Part shown: one piece after another, positions 1-5,338 of the stretch
Layout of the letters: each line of letters begins with the position of its first letter
Numbering within the stretch: the first letter of the stretch is position 1
The notes under the pieces: generated by a model
Database searches by the model: none
What the model was told of the DNA's origin: nothing
Seen by the model: only the letters and a program-made list of their open reading frames with translations
Position numbers and translations under genes: made by a program
Assembly (NCBI GenBank): GCA_036003885.1
Contig: DASYSA010000335.1
Location: 1-5,338 of the forward strand
Direction: 5' to 3'
Origin: DASYSA01 sp036003885
GTDB lineage: Bacteria; Acidobacteriota; Blastocatellia; UBA7656
Length of the DNA: 5,338 bases

Positions 1-1292
1 TCCTCGACCAGGTCGAGACCATCTCGTCGCGAGAAATCCAGGAGCTCCAGCTCGAGCGTCTGCGTGTTGGCGTCGGTCGGCTGTCGAAGACCGTCCCATT
101 CTATGAGGAGAGACTGAAACAGGAGGGCGTTACTGCCGCTAGCATCCGCTCTGTCGAAGACCTCGCGCTGCTGCCGTTCACCACCAAGCAGGATCTGCGT
201 GACAACTATCCGTTCGGTCTGCTTGCCGTTCCAATGAAAGAGGTCGTCCGCGTGCACGCTTCAAGTGGCACGACCGGCAAACCGACTGTGGTGGCATATA
301 CGCGCAATGACGTCGCGCTCTGGTCCGACTTGATGGCTCGCACATACGCTGCAGCAGGCGTGACCGCGGATGACATTGTACACAATGCTTATGGATACGG
401 CCTGTTCACTGGCGGACTCGGTTTCCACTACGGAGCTGAAACGCTGGGAGCCTTGGTCATTCCAGTCTCGGGCGGCAACACCAAACGCCAGTTGATGATC
501 ATGCGCGACTTTGGAAGCACCGTTCTCTGCTGTACCCCTTCCTACGCTCTTCTGATAGCCGAGGTCGCGGAGCAGGATGGCCTCGACCCCAGGTCGCTTT
601 CGCTCAAGGCAGGACTCTTCGGCGCGGAGCCGTGGTCGGAGCGCATGAGAGAGGAGATAGAGGTGCGCCTTGGCATTTTGGCTCTAAACGTCTATGGCTT
701 GTCGGAAGTGATCGGCCCCGGCGTCGCCGTCGAATGCACCCAAAGGCAAGGGCTGCACATTTTTGAGGATCACTTCATTCCCGAGATCATCGACCCCACG
801 ACAAACGAGCCCCTGCCGGACGGAGAGATGGGAGAACTTGTCCTGACCTGCGTCACCAAAGAGGCACTTCCGTTGTTACGGTACCGGACGCGGGATCGAA
901 CGCGTTTGATGCGTGAGAAGTGCGAGTGCGGTCGAACAAGCGCGCGCATTGACAGGCTGGTTGGGCGGACCGACGATATGATCATCGTTCGCGGCGTGAA
1001 CATCTTTCCCTCGCAGATCGAAACGGTCCTGCTCCAGGTGGGTGAGGTTGAGCCGCACTACCAGATTGTTGTGGATCGAAGCGCGGACTACATGGACGAG
1101 CTCGATGTGCTTGTGGAGGCATCCGCCGAAGTCTACGGGGATCAGGGCCGCTTGATCCAGCTCGAGAAACGATTGAACTACGAGGTGCAGAGCACGCTTG
1201 GGATCACGTGCAATGTCAAACTCGTCGGTCCACGAGAGATCGAGCGAAGCGAAGGTAAGGCGGCGCGCGTTGTCGATAAGCGGAAGTTGTAG
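1..1292 (+). CDS. paaK: Phenylacetate-CoA ligase (5' partial)
   Basis: ATP-dependent ligase converting phenylacetate (or a similar aryl acid) to its CoA thioester via an acyl-AMP, the entry step of aerobic phenylacetate breakdown; cytoplasmic. The reading frame (first full codon at base 3) is open to the left edge, giving 429 visible residues. Because this family is usually about 430-440 residues, only roughly ten N-terminal residues are missing. An ATG at 234 is internal, since the conserved text before it (LPFTTKQDLRDNYPFG) is typical PaaK. Visible motifs, numbered from the first visible residue: phosphate-binding SSGTTGKPT at 87-95, FGAEPW near 207, adenylation motif YGLSEV at 231-236, RYRTRD at 293-298, CECG at 307-310, hinge region GRTDDMIIVRG at 321-331, and GKAARV near 418-423 with the expected catalytic lysine K419. 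All key residues appear intact. The crotonase gene follows after 55 bases, probably in the same operon. Family assignment is firm; exact acid preference is inferred. Confidence 0.95.
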   Translation, partial: LDQVETISSREIQELQLERLRVGVGRLSKTVPFYEERLKQEGVTAASIRSVEDLALLPFTTKQDLRDNYPFGLLAVPMKEVVRVHASSGTTGKPTVVAYTRNDVALWSDLMARTYAAAGVTADDIVHNAYGYGLFTGGLGFHYGAETLGALVIPVSGGNTKRQLMIMRDFGSTVLCCTPSYALLIAEVAEQDGLDPRSLSLKAGLFGAEPWSERMREEIEVRLGILALNVYGLSEVIGPGVAVECTQRQGLHIFEDHFIPEIIDPTTNEPLPDGEMGELVLTCVTKEALPLLRYRTRDRTRLMREKCECGRTSARIDRLVGRTDDMIIVRGVNIFPSQIETVLLQVGEVEPHYQIVVDRSADYMDELDVLVEASAEVYGDQGRLIQLEKRLNYEVQSTLGITCNVKLVGPREIERSEGKAARVVDKRKL

Positions 1293-1347
1293 CGGGGCTT
1301 TCCTTACGTCCGGCTCTTGCGTTCTTGCAGAATGAAAAGAGGAGACG

Positions 1348-2115
1348 ATGAAACTTGAGACGATGTTGTTCGAGAAGGATGGGAGAATCGGCTGCTTGAC
1401 ATTGAACCGTCCGCAGATACTCAACGCGATGAACTACCAGGGATCGCTCGACCTCAATCGAGCCGCGGAGATGATTCGCGACGACCCGGATGTCCGGCTT
1501 GTGCTAATTCGCGGGGCGGGTCGCGCCTTCTGCACCGGCATTGACCTCAAGCAACTCGCGGCGGGTGAGACACCACACCAGTACTACGAGAACTGGGACC
1601 GGGCGCTTAGAATCCTCGAACAGGCGGAGAAGGTCCTGATATGCGCCATGCACGGCTACGCTCTCGGGGGAGGTTTGCAGTTGGCGTTGGCTTGCGACAT
1701 CCGGATCGCAACCGAGGACTGCAAGCTTGGGCTCCCGGCCATCAAAGAGGGCATCGTACCCGGGTTGGGGACGTTCCGACTACCACGCTACATTGGGGTT
1801 GGCCGGGCGAAGTGGATGGCGTTGTCCGGGGAGAATATCGGGGGCCAACGCGGCTATGAAATCGGGCTGATAGACCACATTGTGAAGAGCGAAACCTTCG
1901 ATGCAGAGGTCAGCGCCCTGGTGGAGAAGTACTCGCGTGTCTGCTCTGAGGGCACGCTCCAGTCGAAGGTGCTTCTGAACCTGTCGTTTGACATCCCGCA
2001 CGGGCAATTCTTTGAGGAGTACCTTCGAAGGCAGCGAACAGCGTTGGCGTCGCCCGACCACGAGGCGGCGATGTTGGCGTATCGCGAAGGCCGCGACCCT
2101 GATTTCTCGGCTTGA
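1348..2115 (+). CDS. Crotonase-fold enoyl-CoA hydratase/isomerase family protein, altered active site
   Basis: A 255-residue cytoplasmic protein of normal length for the crotonase family, whose members act on acyl-CoA thioesters. The fold is shown by LTLNRP (17-22), the first oxyanion-hole loop GRAFCTGIDL (58-67), the second at HGYALGGGL (102-110), then ACDIRIA and GIVPGLGTFRLPR (135-147), and GLIDHIV (173-179). Aligned by eye to rat mitochondrial enoyl-CoA hydratase, the two catalytic glutamates (E144 and E164) correspond to Q111 and A131. Simple hydration of an enoyl-CoA is therefore doubtful; isomerase, hydrolase, lyase or other crotonase chemistry is possible. The start is ATG 1348 behind AGAGGAG at 1338-1344, with a tight 3-base gap; the next ATG (1363) has no suitable site. 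It lies 55 bases after the phenylacetate-CoA ligase and probably acts on that enzyme's product or a downstream intermediate. A heptamer array begins four bases after the stop. Family is sure; reaction is unknown. Confidence 0.93.
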   Translation: MKLETMLFEKDGRIGCLTLNRPQILNAMNYQGSLDLNRAAEMIRDDPDVRLVLIRGAGRAFCTGIDLKQLAAGETPHQYYENWDRALRILEQAEKVLICAMHGYALGGGLQLALACDIRIATEDCKLGLPAIKEGIVPGLGTFRLPRYIGVGRAKWMALSGENIGGQRGYEIGLIDHIVKSETFDAEVSALVEKYSRVCSEGTLQSKVLLNLSFDIPHGQFFEEYLRRQRTALASPDHEAAMLAYREGRDPDFSA

Positions 2116-2119
2116 GCTG

Positions 2120-2203
2120 GTCAGAAGTCAGGGGTCAGAAGTCAGAGGTCAGAGATCAGAAGTCAGAGGTCAAAGGTCAGAAGTCAGAGATCAGAAGTCA
2201 GAG
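2120..2203. repeat. Tandem heptamer array, 12 units of GTCAGAR type
   Basis: Twelve contiguous 7-bp units are readable, with consensus GTCAGAA or GTCAGAG. Variants are GTCAGGG (unit 2), GTCAAAG (unit 8) and ATCAGAA (units 6 and 11). The array starts four bases after the crotonase stop. Three units make 21 bp, so in the frame starting at 2120 it encodes a seven-residue repeat of SEVRGQR type with no stop, and it runs into the coding-like stretch at 2204. Higher-order similarity between blocks (units 3-4-5-6-7 versus 9-10-11-12) suggests growth by slippage or unequal exchange. Short heptanucleotide arrays are known from cyanobacteria (the STRR class) and, as I recall, are common in some soil bacterial genomes. 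Function is unknown. Confidence 0.95.
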
Positions 2204-2353
2204 GGACTGACGCCTGCCCAATTGGGCTGGGTGCTCAGCGAGATCGAACTGGGTGACGACCTGATCCCGCCCGGAGGAGTCTCCACCGATGAGTTGCGGC
2301 GCTATCTGAGCGAGCTGATCGCACGGCTCGCTGGGCAGGCATTCCCGGAATGA
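2204..2353 (+). pseudogene. Orphan coding-like remnant, 49 codons without a clear start
   Basis: Translated from 2204 to the stop at 2351-2353, this reads like real protein: it begins GLTPAQLGWVLSEIELGDD and ends with a charged amphipathic segment DELRRYLSELIARL before AGQAFPE. The frame is open leftwards through the heptamer array into the crotonase gene in a shadow frame. The only ATG in that frame (1988) lies inside the crotonase gene and would give an arginine-rich, unlikely N-terminus. Starts inside the stretch would have to be TTG 2222 or GTG 2231, neither with a clear ribosome site. My preferred reading is a small gene whose 5' end was replaced or displaced by the array. Chance open sequence or a functional mini-protein with an unusual start are alternatives. 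I do not recognise the family. Confidence 0.3.
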
Positions 2354-2376
2354 CGAAACGACGCTGACGAATGATG

Positions 2377-3003
2377 CTAATTCTGGCTCGCCTTGCTGCT
2401 TGTTGAGCTAATTGGTTTACGTGCGACGAGATTCGAATAGATTACCCACTTTCCGTCAACGAATCCGCCCACCACCGTGTAGAACTCAGTTGTGGAGTCG
2501 GCATTCACTTTCCAGTTTCGAAATAGCTTGTCGGGCGGTTTGGATGGCGTTTCTACATGGCCACCCAACTGGTGAATCGCTCTTGCCAGCTTGGCTCCCT
2601 GTATTGGAGACAACTCGGCATTGCCCGGCACTCCAGAGAGTAGCTTCTGCTGTAACTCCAGTGCCTCGGCCTTCGCACTCTCCTGCCGGGCATCGCGCGA
2701 CGTCAGTGCATCGAGGTCTCGTTGCACTTCGGTGTTCCGCTGCGTTGTGGCAGCGTTCTGCCGCGTCAACTGATCATTCCGGGATTCAGTCCGCGCGTAG
2801 AGCGCGTAGCTTGAGGATAGGAGAGCGACTGTACCGGCGAGTCCGGAAGTGGCCAGAATGAGTCCGAGGATCAACCAGCGTCGCTTCATCGATTCGCCCT
2901 GAATGATCTGCTCTCTGATCACGTCGACATCATTCTGTGTGTAATAAACCGTCCGTTCGTCTCTTAGTTGCGCCGCTCGGATTGCTTGATGGCTTACCGT
3001 CAT
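2377..3003 (-). CDS. Hypothetical single-pass membrane protein with coiled coil
   Basis: A 208-residue protein of no family I recognise. Residues 1-38 are polar and probably cytoplasmic. KRR at 40-42 precedes one hydrophobic segment (about 43-70, WLILGLILATSGLAG onward), which suggests an N-in, C-out orientation. Residues about 72-122 are rich in Q, R, E, A and L without glycine or proline, the look of a coiled coil. A short linker with SPIQGAKLARAIHQLGGHV follows. Residues 161-197 form a compact C-terminal piece with aromatic strands (FRNWKV, EFYTVVGGFVDGKWVIYS), then a Ser/Lys tail. The start is fixed by a perfect AGGAGG just upstream; the internal M39 would leave the membrane segment directly at the N-terminus and has less support. 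The gene converges on the ligase-crotonase block and diverges from the glycoamylase gene, so neither neighbour hints at its role. Coding status is well supported by start context and composition; function is unknown. Confidence 0.8.
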   Translation of the reverse strand: MTVSHQAIRAAQLRDERTVYYTQNDVDVIREQIIQGESMKRRWLILGLILATSGLAGTVALLSSSYALYARTESRNDQLTRQNAATTQRNTEVQRDLDALTSRDARQESAKAEALELQQKLLSGVPGNAELSPIQGAKLARAIHQLGGHVETPSKPPDKLFRNWKVNADSTTEFYTVVGGFVDGKWVIYSNLVARKPISSTSSKASQN

Positions 3004-3007
3004 GTTG

Positions 3008-3013
3008 CCTCCT
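3008..3013 (-). promoter_or_regulatory. Ribosome binding site AGGAGG for the membrane protein gene
   Basis: The plus strand reads CCTCCT here, that is AGGAGG on the minus strand, a full match to the anti-Shine-Dalgarno sequence. It sits four bases before ATG 3003 and decides that start over the internal methionine 39. Confidence 0.85.
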
Positions 3014-3345
3014 CATTGACCCAAAATCCTTCACAGAGACAAAAGAGAGTGTCGGGATTCTGTGCAGGCGAGTGTATTTGTACTCTCAGAGGACACGAAC
3101 ATCCGTTAGCCTTTCACGAAAAAGATCAAGGTGCTAAACTCACTCGCCGCTGGCGATAACTCCGGATCCAGGGTGAGCGACTGTGCTCTCGGAGGAGTCG
3201 CCGATTCGGATCACTGCAATCTACATACCGGCAAGTTGGTGGGATTCGGGTGGTAGCGGTCAGTGACGTTTTTGGCAGGAATTCATTATCAGCTGCTCGA
3301 ACCGAGTGTTTAGAGTAGCGGTCAACCCGGCTGATATATGAACGC
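3014..3345. other. Divergent intergenic region, no gene found
   Basis: This stretch separates the outward-facing starts at 3003 (minus) and 3360 (plus), so it should hold promoters for both. I find no open frame with convincing protein character and no tRNA-like or ncRNA-like structure. Hexamers resembling -35 and -10 boxes occur (TTGATC on the minus strand near 3124-3129, TATATG on the plus strand at 3335-3340), but none pairs at acceptable spacing. Small weak inverted repeats occur at 3145-3155 and at 3177-3182 with 3196-3201. The most notable element is a 10-bp direct repeat listed separately. Confidence 0.6.
3253..3324. repeat. 10-bp direct repeat GTAGCGGTCA, two copies
   Basis: Identical copies lie at 3253-3262 and 3315-3324, 62 bp start to start, close to six helical turns. 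The second copy ends 35 bases before the GTG of the glycoamylase gene. Position and phasing would suit an operator pair for a transcription factor, but this is inference; similarity does not extend beyond ten bases. Confidence 0.45.
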
Positions 3346-3354
3346 AGGGAGGGG
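3346..3354 (+). promoter_or_regulatory. Ribosome binding site AGGGAGGGG for the glycoamylase gene
   Basis: A purine-rich AGGGAGGGG lies five bases before GTG 3360. An in-frame TGA at 3339-3341 blocks any start further upstream, so this site and the GTG together fix the N-terminus. Confidence 0.75.
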
Positions 3355-3359
3355 ATCAG

Positions 3360-4679
3360 GTGAAGGGAGCCCGGCCGGCACTCAGCGATAAGGCTCTAGA
3401 GAAACTGCAAAGGGATGCGTTCAGGTATTTCCTCCAGGAAACTAATCCGGCGAACGGACTTGTGCCGGACAATACGCGAAAGGGAGTGCCCGCCAGCATT
3501 GCTCCCATCGGATTCGCGCTGGCGGCATATCCAATCGGCGTCGAGCGATCATTCATCACGCGCGCTGCAGCGGTGGAGCGTACGCTTACAACGCTCCGTT
3601 TTTTTTGGAACAGTCCCCAGGGAACTCAAGCCGATGCGACGGGCTTCAAAGGCTTCTACTATCACTTTCTTGATATGAAGACGGGGAGACGTGCGTGGAA
3701 GTCGGAGCTATCGACAATTGATTCAACATACCTGCTCGCTGGAGCGTTGACTGCCGCCACCTATTTTGACCGTAATGAAATAGAGGAACGCGAGATACGC
3801 ACGCTTGCCGATGCTCTTTACAGACGCGCCGATTGGCAGTGGGCTCAGAACGGCGAAGCAACTGTGACGATGGGTTGGAAGCCGGAGAGTGGATTTCTGA
3901 AGTATCGTTGGGAGGGCTATAACGAAGCTCTCATACTCTATGTGCTCGGCTTGAGTTCACCTACGCACCCCTTGCCAGCAACAAGCTACCGAGCGTGGAC
4001 TCGAACCTTCCGATGGAAGAGAATCTACGAGCGCGAACTCTTATATGCCGGCCCGCTGTTCATCCACCAGCTGTCCCACATTTGGATAGACTTTCGCGGC
4101 ATTCAAGATGAATTCATGCGCGGGAAAGGTATTGACTACTTCGAGAACAGTCGACGCGCGACTTACGTGCAGCAACAGTATGCGATCCGCAACCCGAAGG
4201 GCTTCAAGGGCTACGCTGAACACATCTGGGGAATTACGGCGAGCGACGGTCCCGGTCCTGCCAACCGTCGGATAGATGGCGTGATCAGGCGCTTCTACGA
4301 TTACAAGGCGCGCGGCGTCCCTTATGGCCCGGACGACGGAACGCTCGCACCTTGGGCTGTGATCGCCTCGCTCCCTTTTGCGCCGGAGATCGTGCTGCCT
4401 ACGATAAAGCGTTTTGACGAGACCTTCCCGCAGCTGACGAGCAAGTACGGCTTCAAATGCAGCTACAACCCGACCTTCTCAAGCGGATCGCAAGAGGGGT
4501 GGCTTGCAAAGGGCTATTACGGTCTGGATCAGGGACCAATTCTCTTGATGATCGAGAACTACCGCTCAGGATTTCTTTGGCGGCTGATGCGAAATTGCCC
4601 TTACATCGTCACCGGATTGCGGCGAGCAGGATTTGTTAACGGGTGGTTAGGATCAGAAACCCGAATTAGCGATCCCTGA
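3360..4679 (+). CDS. Glycoamylase-family protein (PF10091-like, GH144-related), no signal peptide
   Basis: A 439-residue protein matching by eye the glycoamylase-like (alpha/alpha)6-barrel family, which includes bacterial endo-beta-1,2-glucanases of GH144. Recognisable stretches in order: FRYFLQETNPANGLVPDN (21-38), the helix pair after ASIAPIGFALAAYPIG (45-60), GFKGFYYHFLD (95-105), SELSTIDS (115-122), WEGYNEA (184-190), PLFIHQLSHIWIDFRG (242-257), HIWGITASDGPG (288-299), YGPDDGTLAPWA (322-333) and YYGLDQGPILLMIENYRSG (396-414). Acidic residues in SELSTIDS, E185/E189 and D326/D327 are active-site candidates; I cannot assign the catalytic pair without alignment. Length covers a complete domain. 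The start is GTG with a good ribosome site, and an in-frame stop lies 19 bases upstream. The N-terminus MKGARPALSD is polar: no signal peptide or lipobox is visible, although relatives usually act outside the cytoplasm. Substrate could be beta-1,2-glucan or a related glucan or oligosaccharide. It stands alone, convergent with the gene on its right. Confidence 0.88.
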   Translation: MKGARPALSDKALEKLQRDAFRYFLQETNPANGLVPDNTRKGVPASIAPIGFALAAYPIGVERSFITRAAAVERTLTTLRFFWNSPQGTQADATGFKGFYYHFLDMKTGRRAWKSELSTIDSTYLLAGALTAATYFDRNEIEEREIRTLADALYRRADWQWAQNGEATVTMGWKPESGFLKYRWEGYNEALILYVLGLSSPTHPLPATSYRAWTRTFRWKRIYERELLYAGPLFIHQLSHIWIDFRGIQDEFMRGKGIDYFENSRRATYVQQQYAIRNPKGFKGYAEHIWGITASDGPGPANRRIDGVIRRFYDYKARGVPYGPDDGTLAPWAVIASLPFAPEIVLPTIKRFDETFPQLTSKYGFKCSYNPTFSSGSQEGWLAKGYYGLDQGPILLMIENYRSGFLWRLMRNCPYIVTGLRRAGFVNGWLGSETRISDP

Positions 4680-4774
4680 GTAGTGGAGGACAAGACGATC
4701 AAGAAAGAGCCCGCGCGCTATGAGGACTGCAACAACTTCAGCTTGTTGAAAAAAGGGGTCAGCCAAATTCAGGG
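4680..4774. other. Convergent gap with coding-like scrap and REP-like repeat motif
   Basis: This gap lies between two convergent stops. From GTG 4683 a frame reads VEDKTIKKEPARYEDCNNFS and then continues across the opposite gene's 3' end to a stop near 4844. The first twenty codons look more protein-like than the rest and could be a remnant, but there is no homology I recognise. A small hairpin (CAACAA at 4730-4735 with TTGTTG at 4743-4748) is followed by six A, which is not a terminator for either strand. The run AAAAAAGGGGTCAGCC at 4749-4764, with GGGTCA repeated at 4756-4761 and 4772-4777, recalls extragenic repeats that accompany IS200-like (RAYT) transposases in many genomes. That likeness is from memory and weak. 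Confidence 0.3.
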
Positions 4775-5338
4775 TCAACGATCATTGCTTTGCGCCTTGC
4801 TCTTCGACTCTTCCATCTGCTTCGAGCTTGTCTCTCTAATCTGACGCATCATCTCGGGGTGGCGTGTCCACTCGACGCTTTTCTCCTCCGGCTGATTGAA
4901 GACTCCCGGGTGAAGGTAGTAGCCGCGCTCCTTCTCCGGCTTGTCTTCTTCGACCTTGATGCGGTGGGCGTTGGCGTAAGCATCCTGCCGGATGCCCGTC
5001 ACCTGCCAGGAAACCTTCATACCCGGCTGCCCGCCTGAGATTCTGAAGTGGTTGTTCTTAATCTCCTCAGCGATGTAGAGATTCGGGCCCGGAGCGGCAA
5101 TGGCTGTCAGCTGATAACGAAAGTTGTTGTTGAGTGCGCCGAACCACTCCGGCAGTGTCACAAGGGCCTCGCCCTGCCCATCAAGTCCGACAATGCCGTT
5201 ATAGATGTTCATCATGTCCGGTGACTCGACGAAGGAGTGGTATAGGTACTTGTTTTCTGGATCCAGCGGGTGGTCAATCTTGAAGGATCCCGAGGCTTTG
5301 CTCAGTTGGCCGTTGACGTGCACCGGCCCTTCGAAGTA
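4775..5338 (-). CDS. C-terminal part of a large tail-fibre-like or surface protein (5' partial)
   Basis: The frame is open to the right edge, with YFEGP preceding a GTG at 5323 that is probably internal; 187 C-terminal residues are visible. Numbered from the first visible residue, it contains a beta-rich module: VNGQLSKASGSFKIDHPLD (8-26), YHSFVESPDMMNIYNG (33-48), LPEWFGALNNNFRYQLTAI (62-80), IAEEI and HFRISGG (about 89-102), and KVSWQVTGIRQDAYAN (108-123). A strongly charged tail of about 28 residues, rich in E, K, R, Q and S, follows. I recall this module, with its FKIDHPLDP and VSWQVTG signatures, at the C-terminus of long repetitive hypothetical proteins in Acidobacteriota and neighbouring phyla, often annotated as tail-fibre-like or collagen-like. 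That would make the full protein a secreted or surface fibre, but its N-terminal repeats and any signal peptide lie outside the window. The coding call is firm; the role is inferred. Confidence 0.85.
   Translation of the reverse strand, partial: YFEGPVHVNGQLSKASGSFKIDHPLDPENKYLYHSFVESPDMMNIYNGIVGLDGQGEALVTLPEWFGALNNNFRYQLTAIAAPGPNLYIAEEIKNNHFRISGGQPGMKVSWQVTGIRQDAYANAHRIKVEEDKPEKERGYYLHPGVFNQPEEKSVEWTRHPEMMRQIRETSSKQMEESKSKAQSNDR

Noticed and set aside
876..1424. Long minus-strand open frame opposite the ligase and crotonase start
   Set aside because: It is antisense to two strongly conserved genes, crosses their junction, and has no ribosome site or recognisable protein features.
1780..2061. 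Minus-strand open frame opposite the crotonase gene
   Set aside because: It is a shadow of the conserved plus-strand gene with arginine-rich, low-complexity content.
2120..2203. CRISPR-like array
   Set aside because: The units are 7 bp and contiguous with no spacers.
2216..2227. Perfect 12-bp palindrome GCCCAATTGGGC
   Set aside because: About one such palindrome is expected by chance in a window of this length, and it has no T-run to act as a terminator.
2412..2861. Plus-strand open frame opposite the membrane protein gene
   Set aside because: Its composition is proline-, histidine- and arginine-rich and unlike a real protein, while the minus strand has AGGAGG and a coherent domain layout.
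3309..3340. Possible promoter before the glycoamylase gene (TTTAGA with GATATA or TATATG)
   Set aside because: Box matches are poor or spacing is wrong, and transcription would begin inside the ribosome binding site.
4730..4754. Hairpin followed by A6 as a terminator between convergent genes
   Set aside because: The homopolymer is A on the plus strand after the hairpin, and there is no A-run on its left, so neither strand gives a stem followed by U.
5321..5323. GTG at 5323 as the true start of the right-edge gene
   Set aside because: The frame stays open to the edge (YFEGP), no ribosome site is visible, and the module continues upstream in look-alikes, so the gene is treated as 5' partial.

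Overview
The window is moderately GC-rich bacterial chromosomal DNA with four clear protein-coding genes (two of them cut by the window edges), one clear hypothetical membrane protein and several non-coding oddities. No rRNA, tRNA, CRISPR array, transposase or phage gene was seen. The likely source is an Acidobacteriota-like soil or sediment bacterium. That placement is an inference from recalled resemblances: the C-terminal module of the right-edge protein, and the heptamer array next to catabolic genes. No phylogenetic marker is present.

Left part (1-2353, plus strand): the window opens inside a phenylacetate-CoA ligase (PaaK) gene missing only about its first ten codons. After 55 bases comes a crotonase-fold (enoyl-CoA hydratase/isomerase family) gene. 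The two probably form one transcription unit for activating and processing an aryl or acyl acid as its CoA thioester. The crotonase keeps the fold and oxyanion-hole motifs but lacks both glutamates of classical enoyl-CoA hydratase, so its reaction is open. Four bases after its stop lies a 12-unit array of a 7-bp repeat. The array runs without a stop into a short coding-like stretch (2204-2353) that has no good start codon.

Middle (2377-3359): a minus-strand gene converges on the left block. It encodes an unrecognised 208-residue protein with one membrane segment, a predicted coiled coil and a C-terminal domain, and it starts behind a perfect AGGAGG. It is divergent from the next gene across a 356-base intergenic stretch with no convincing promoter but with a 10-bp direct repeat.

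Right part (3360-5338): a plus-strand GTG-started gene encodes a glycoamylase-family protein (PF10091-like, GH144-related). This family is tied to beta-1,2-glucan and related glucan hydrolysis. The copy has no recognisable signal peptide. Past a short convergent gap with repeat-like debris, a minus-strand gene enters from the right edge. Only its C-terminal 187 residues are visible; they resemble a module found at the ends of large tail-fibre-like or surface proteins.

Apart from the ligase-crotonase pair, the genes show no obvious shared pathway. I see no complete, clearly new multi-gene system here. The best leads are the crotonase with altered active site, the heptamer array fused in frame to an orphan coding remnant, and the signal-less glycoamylase.
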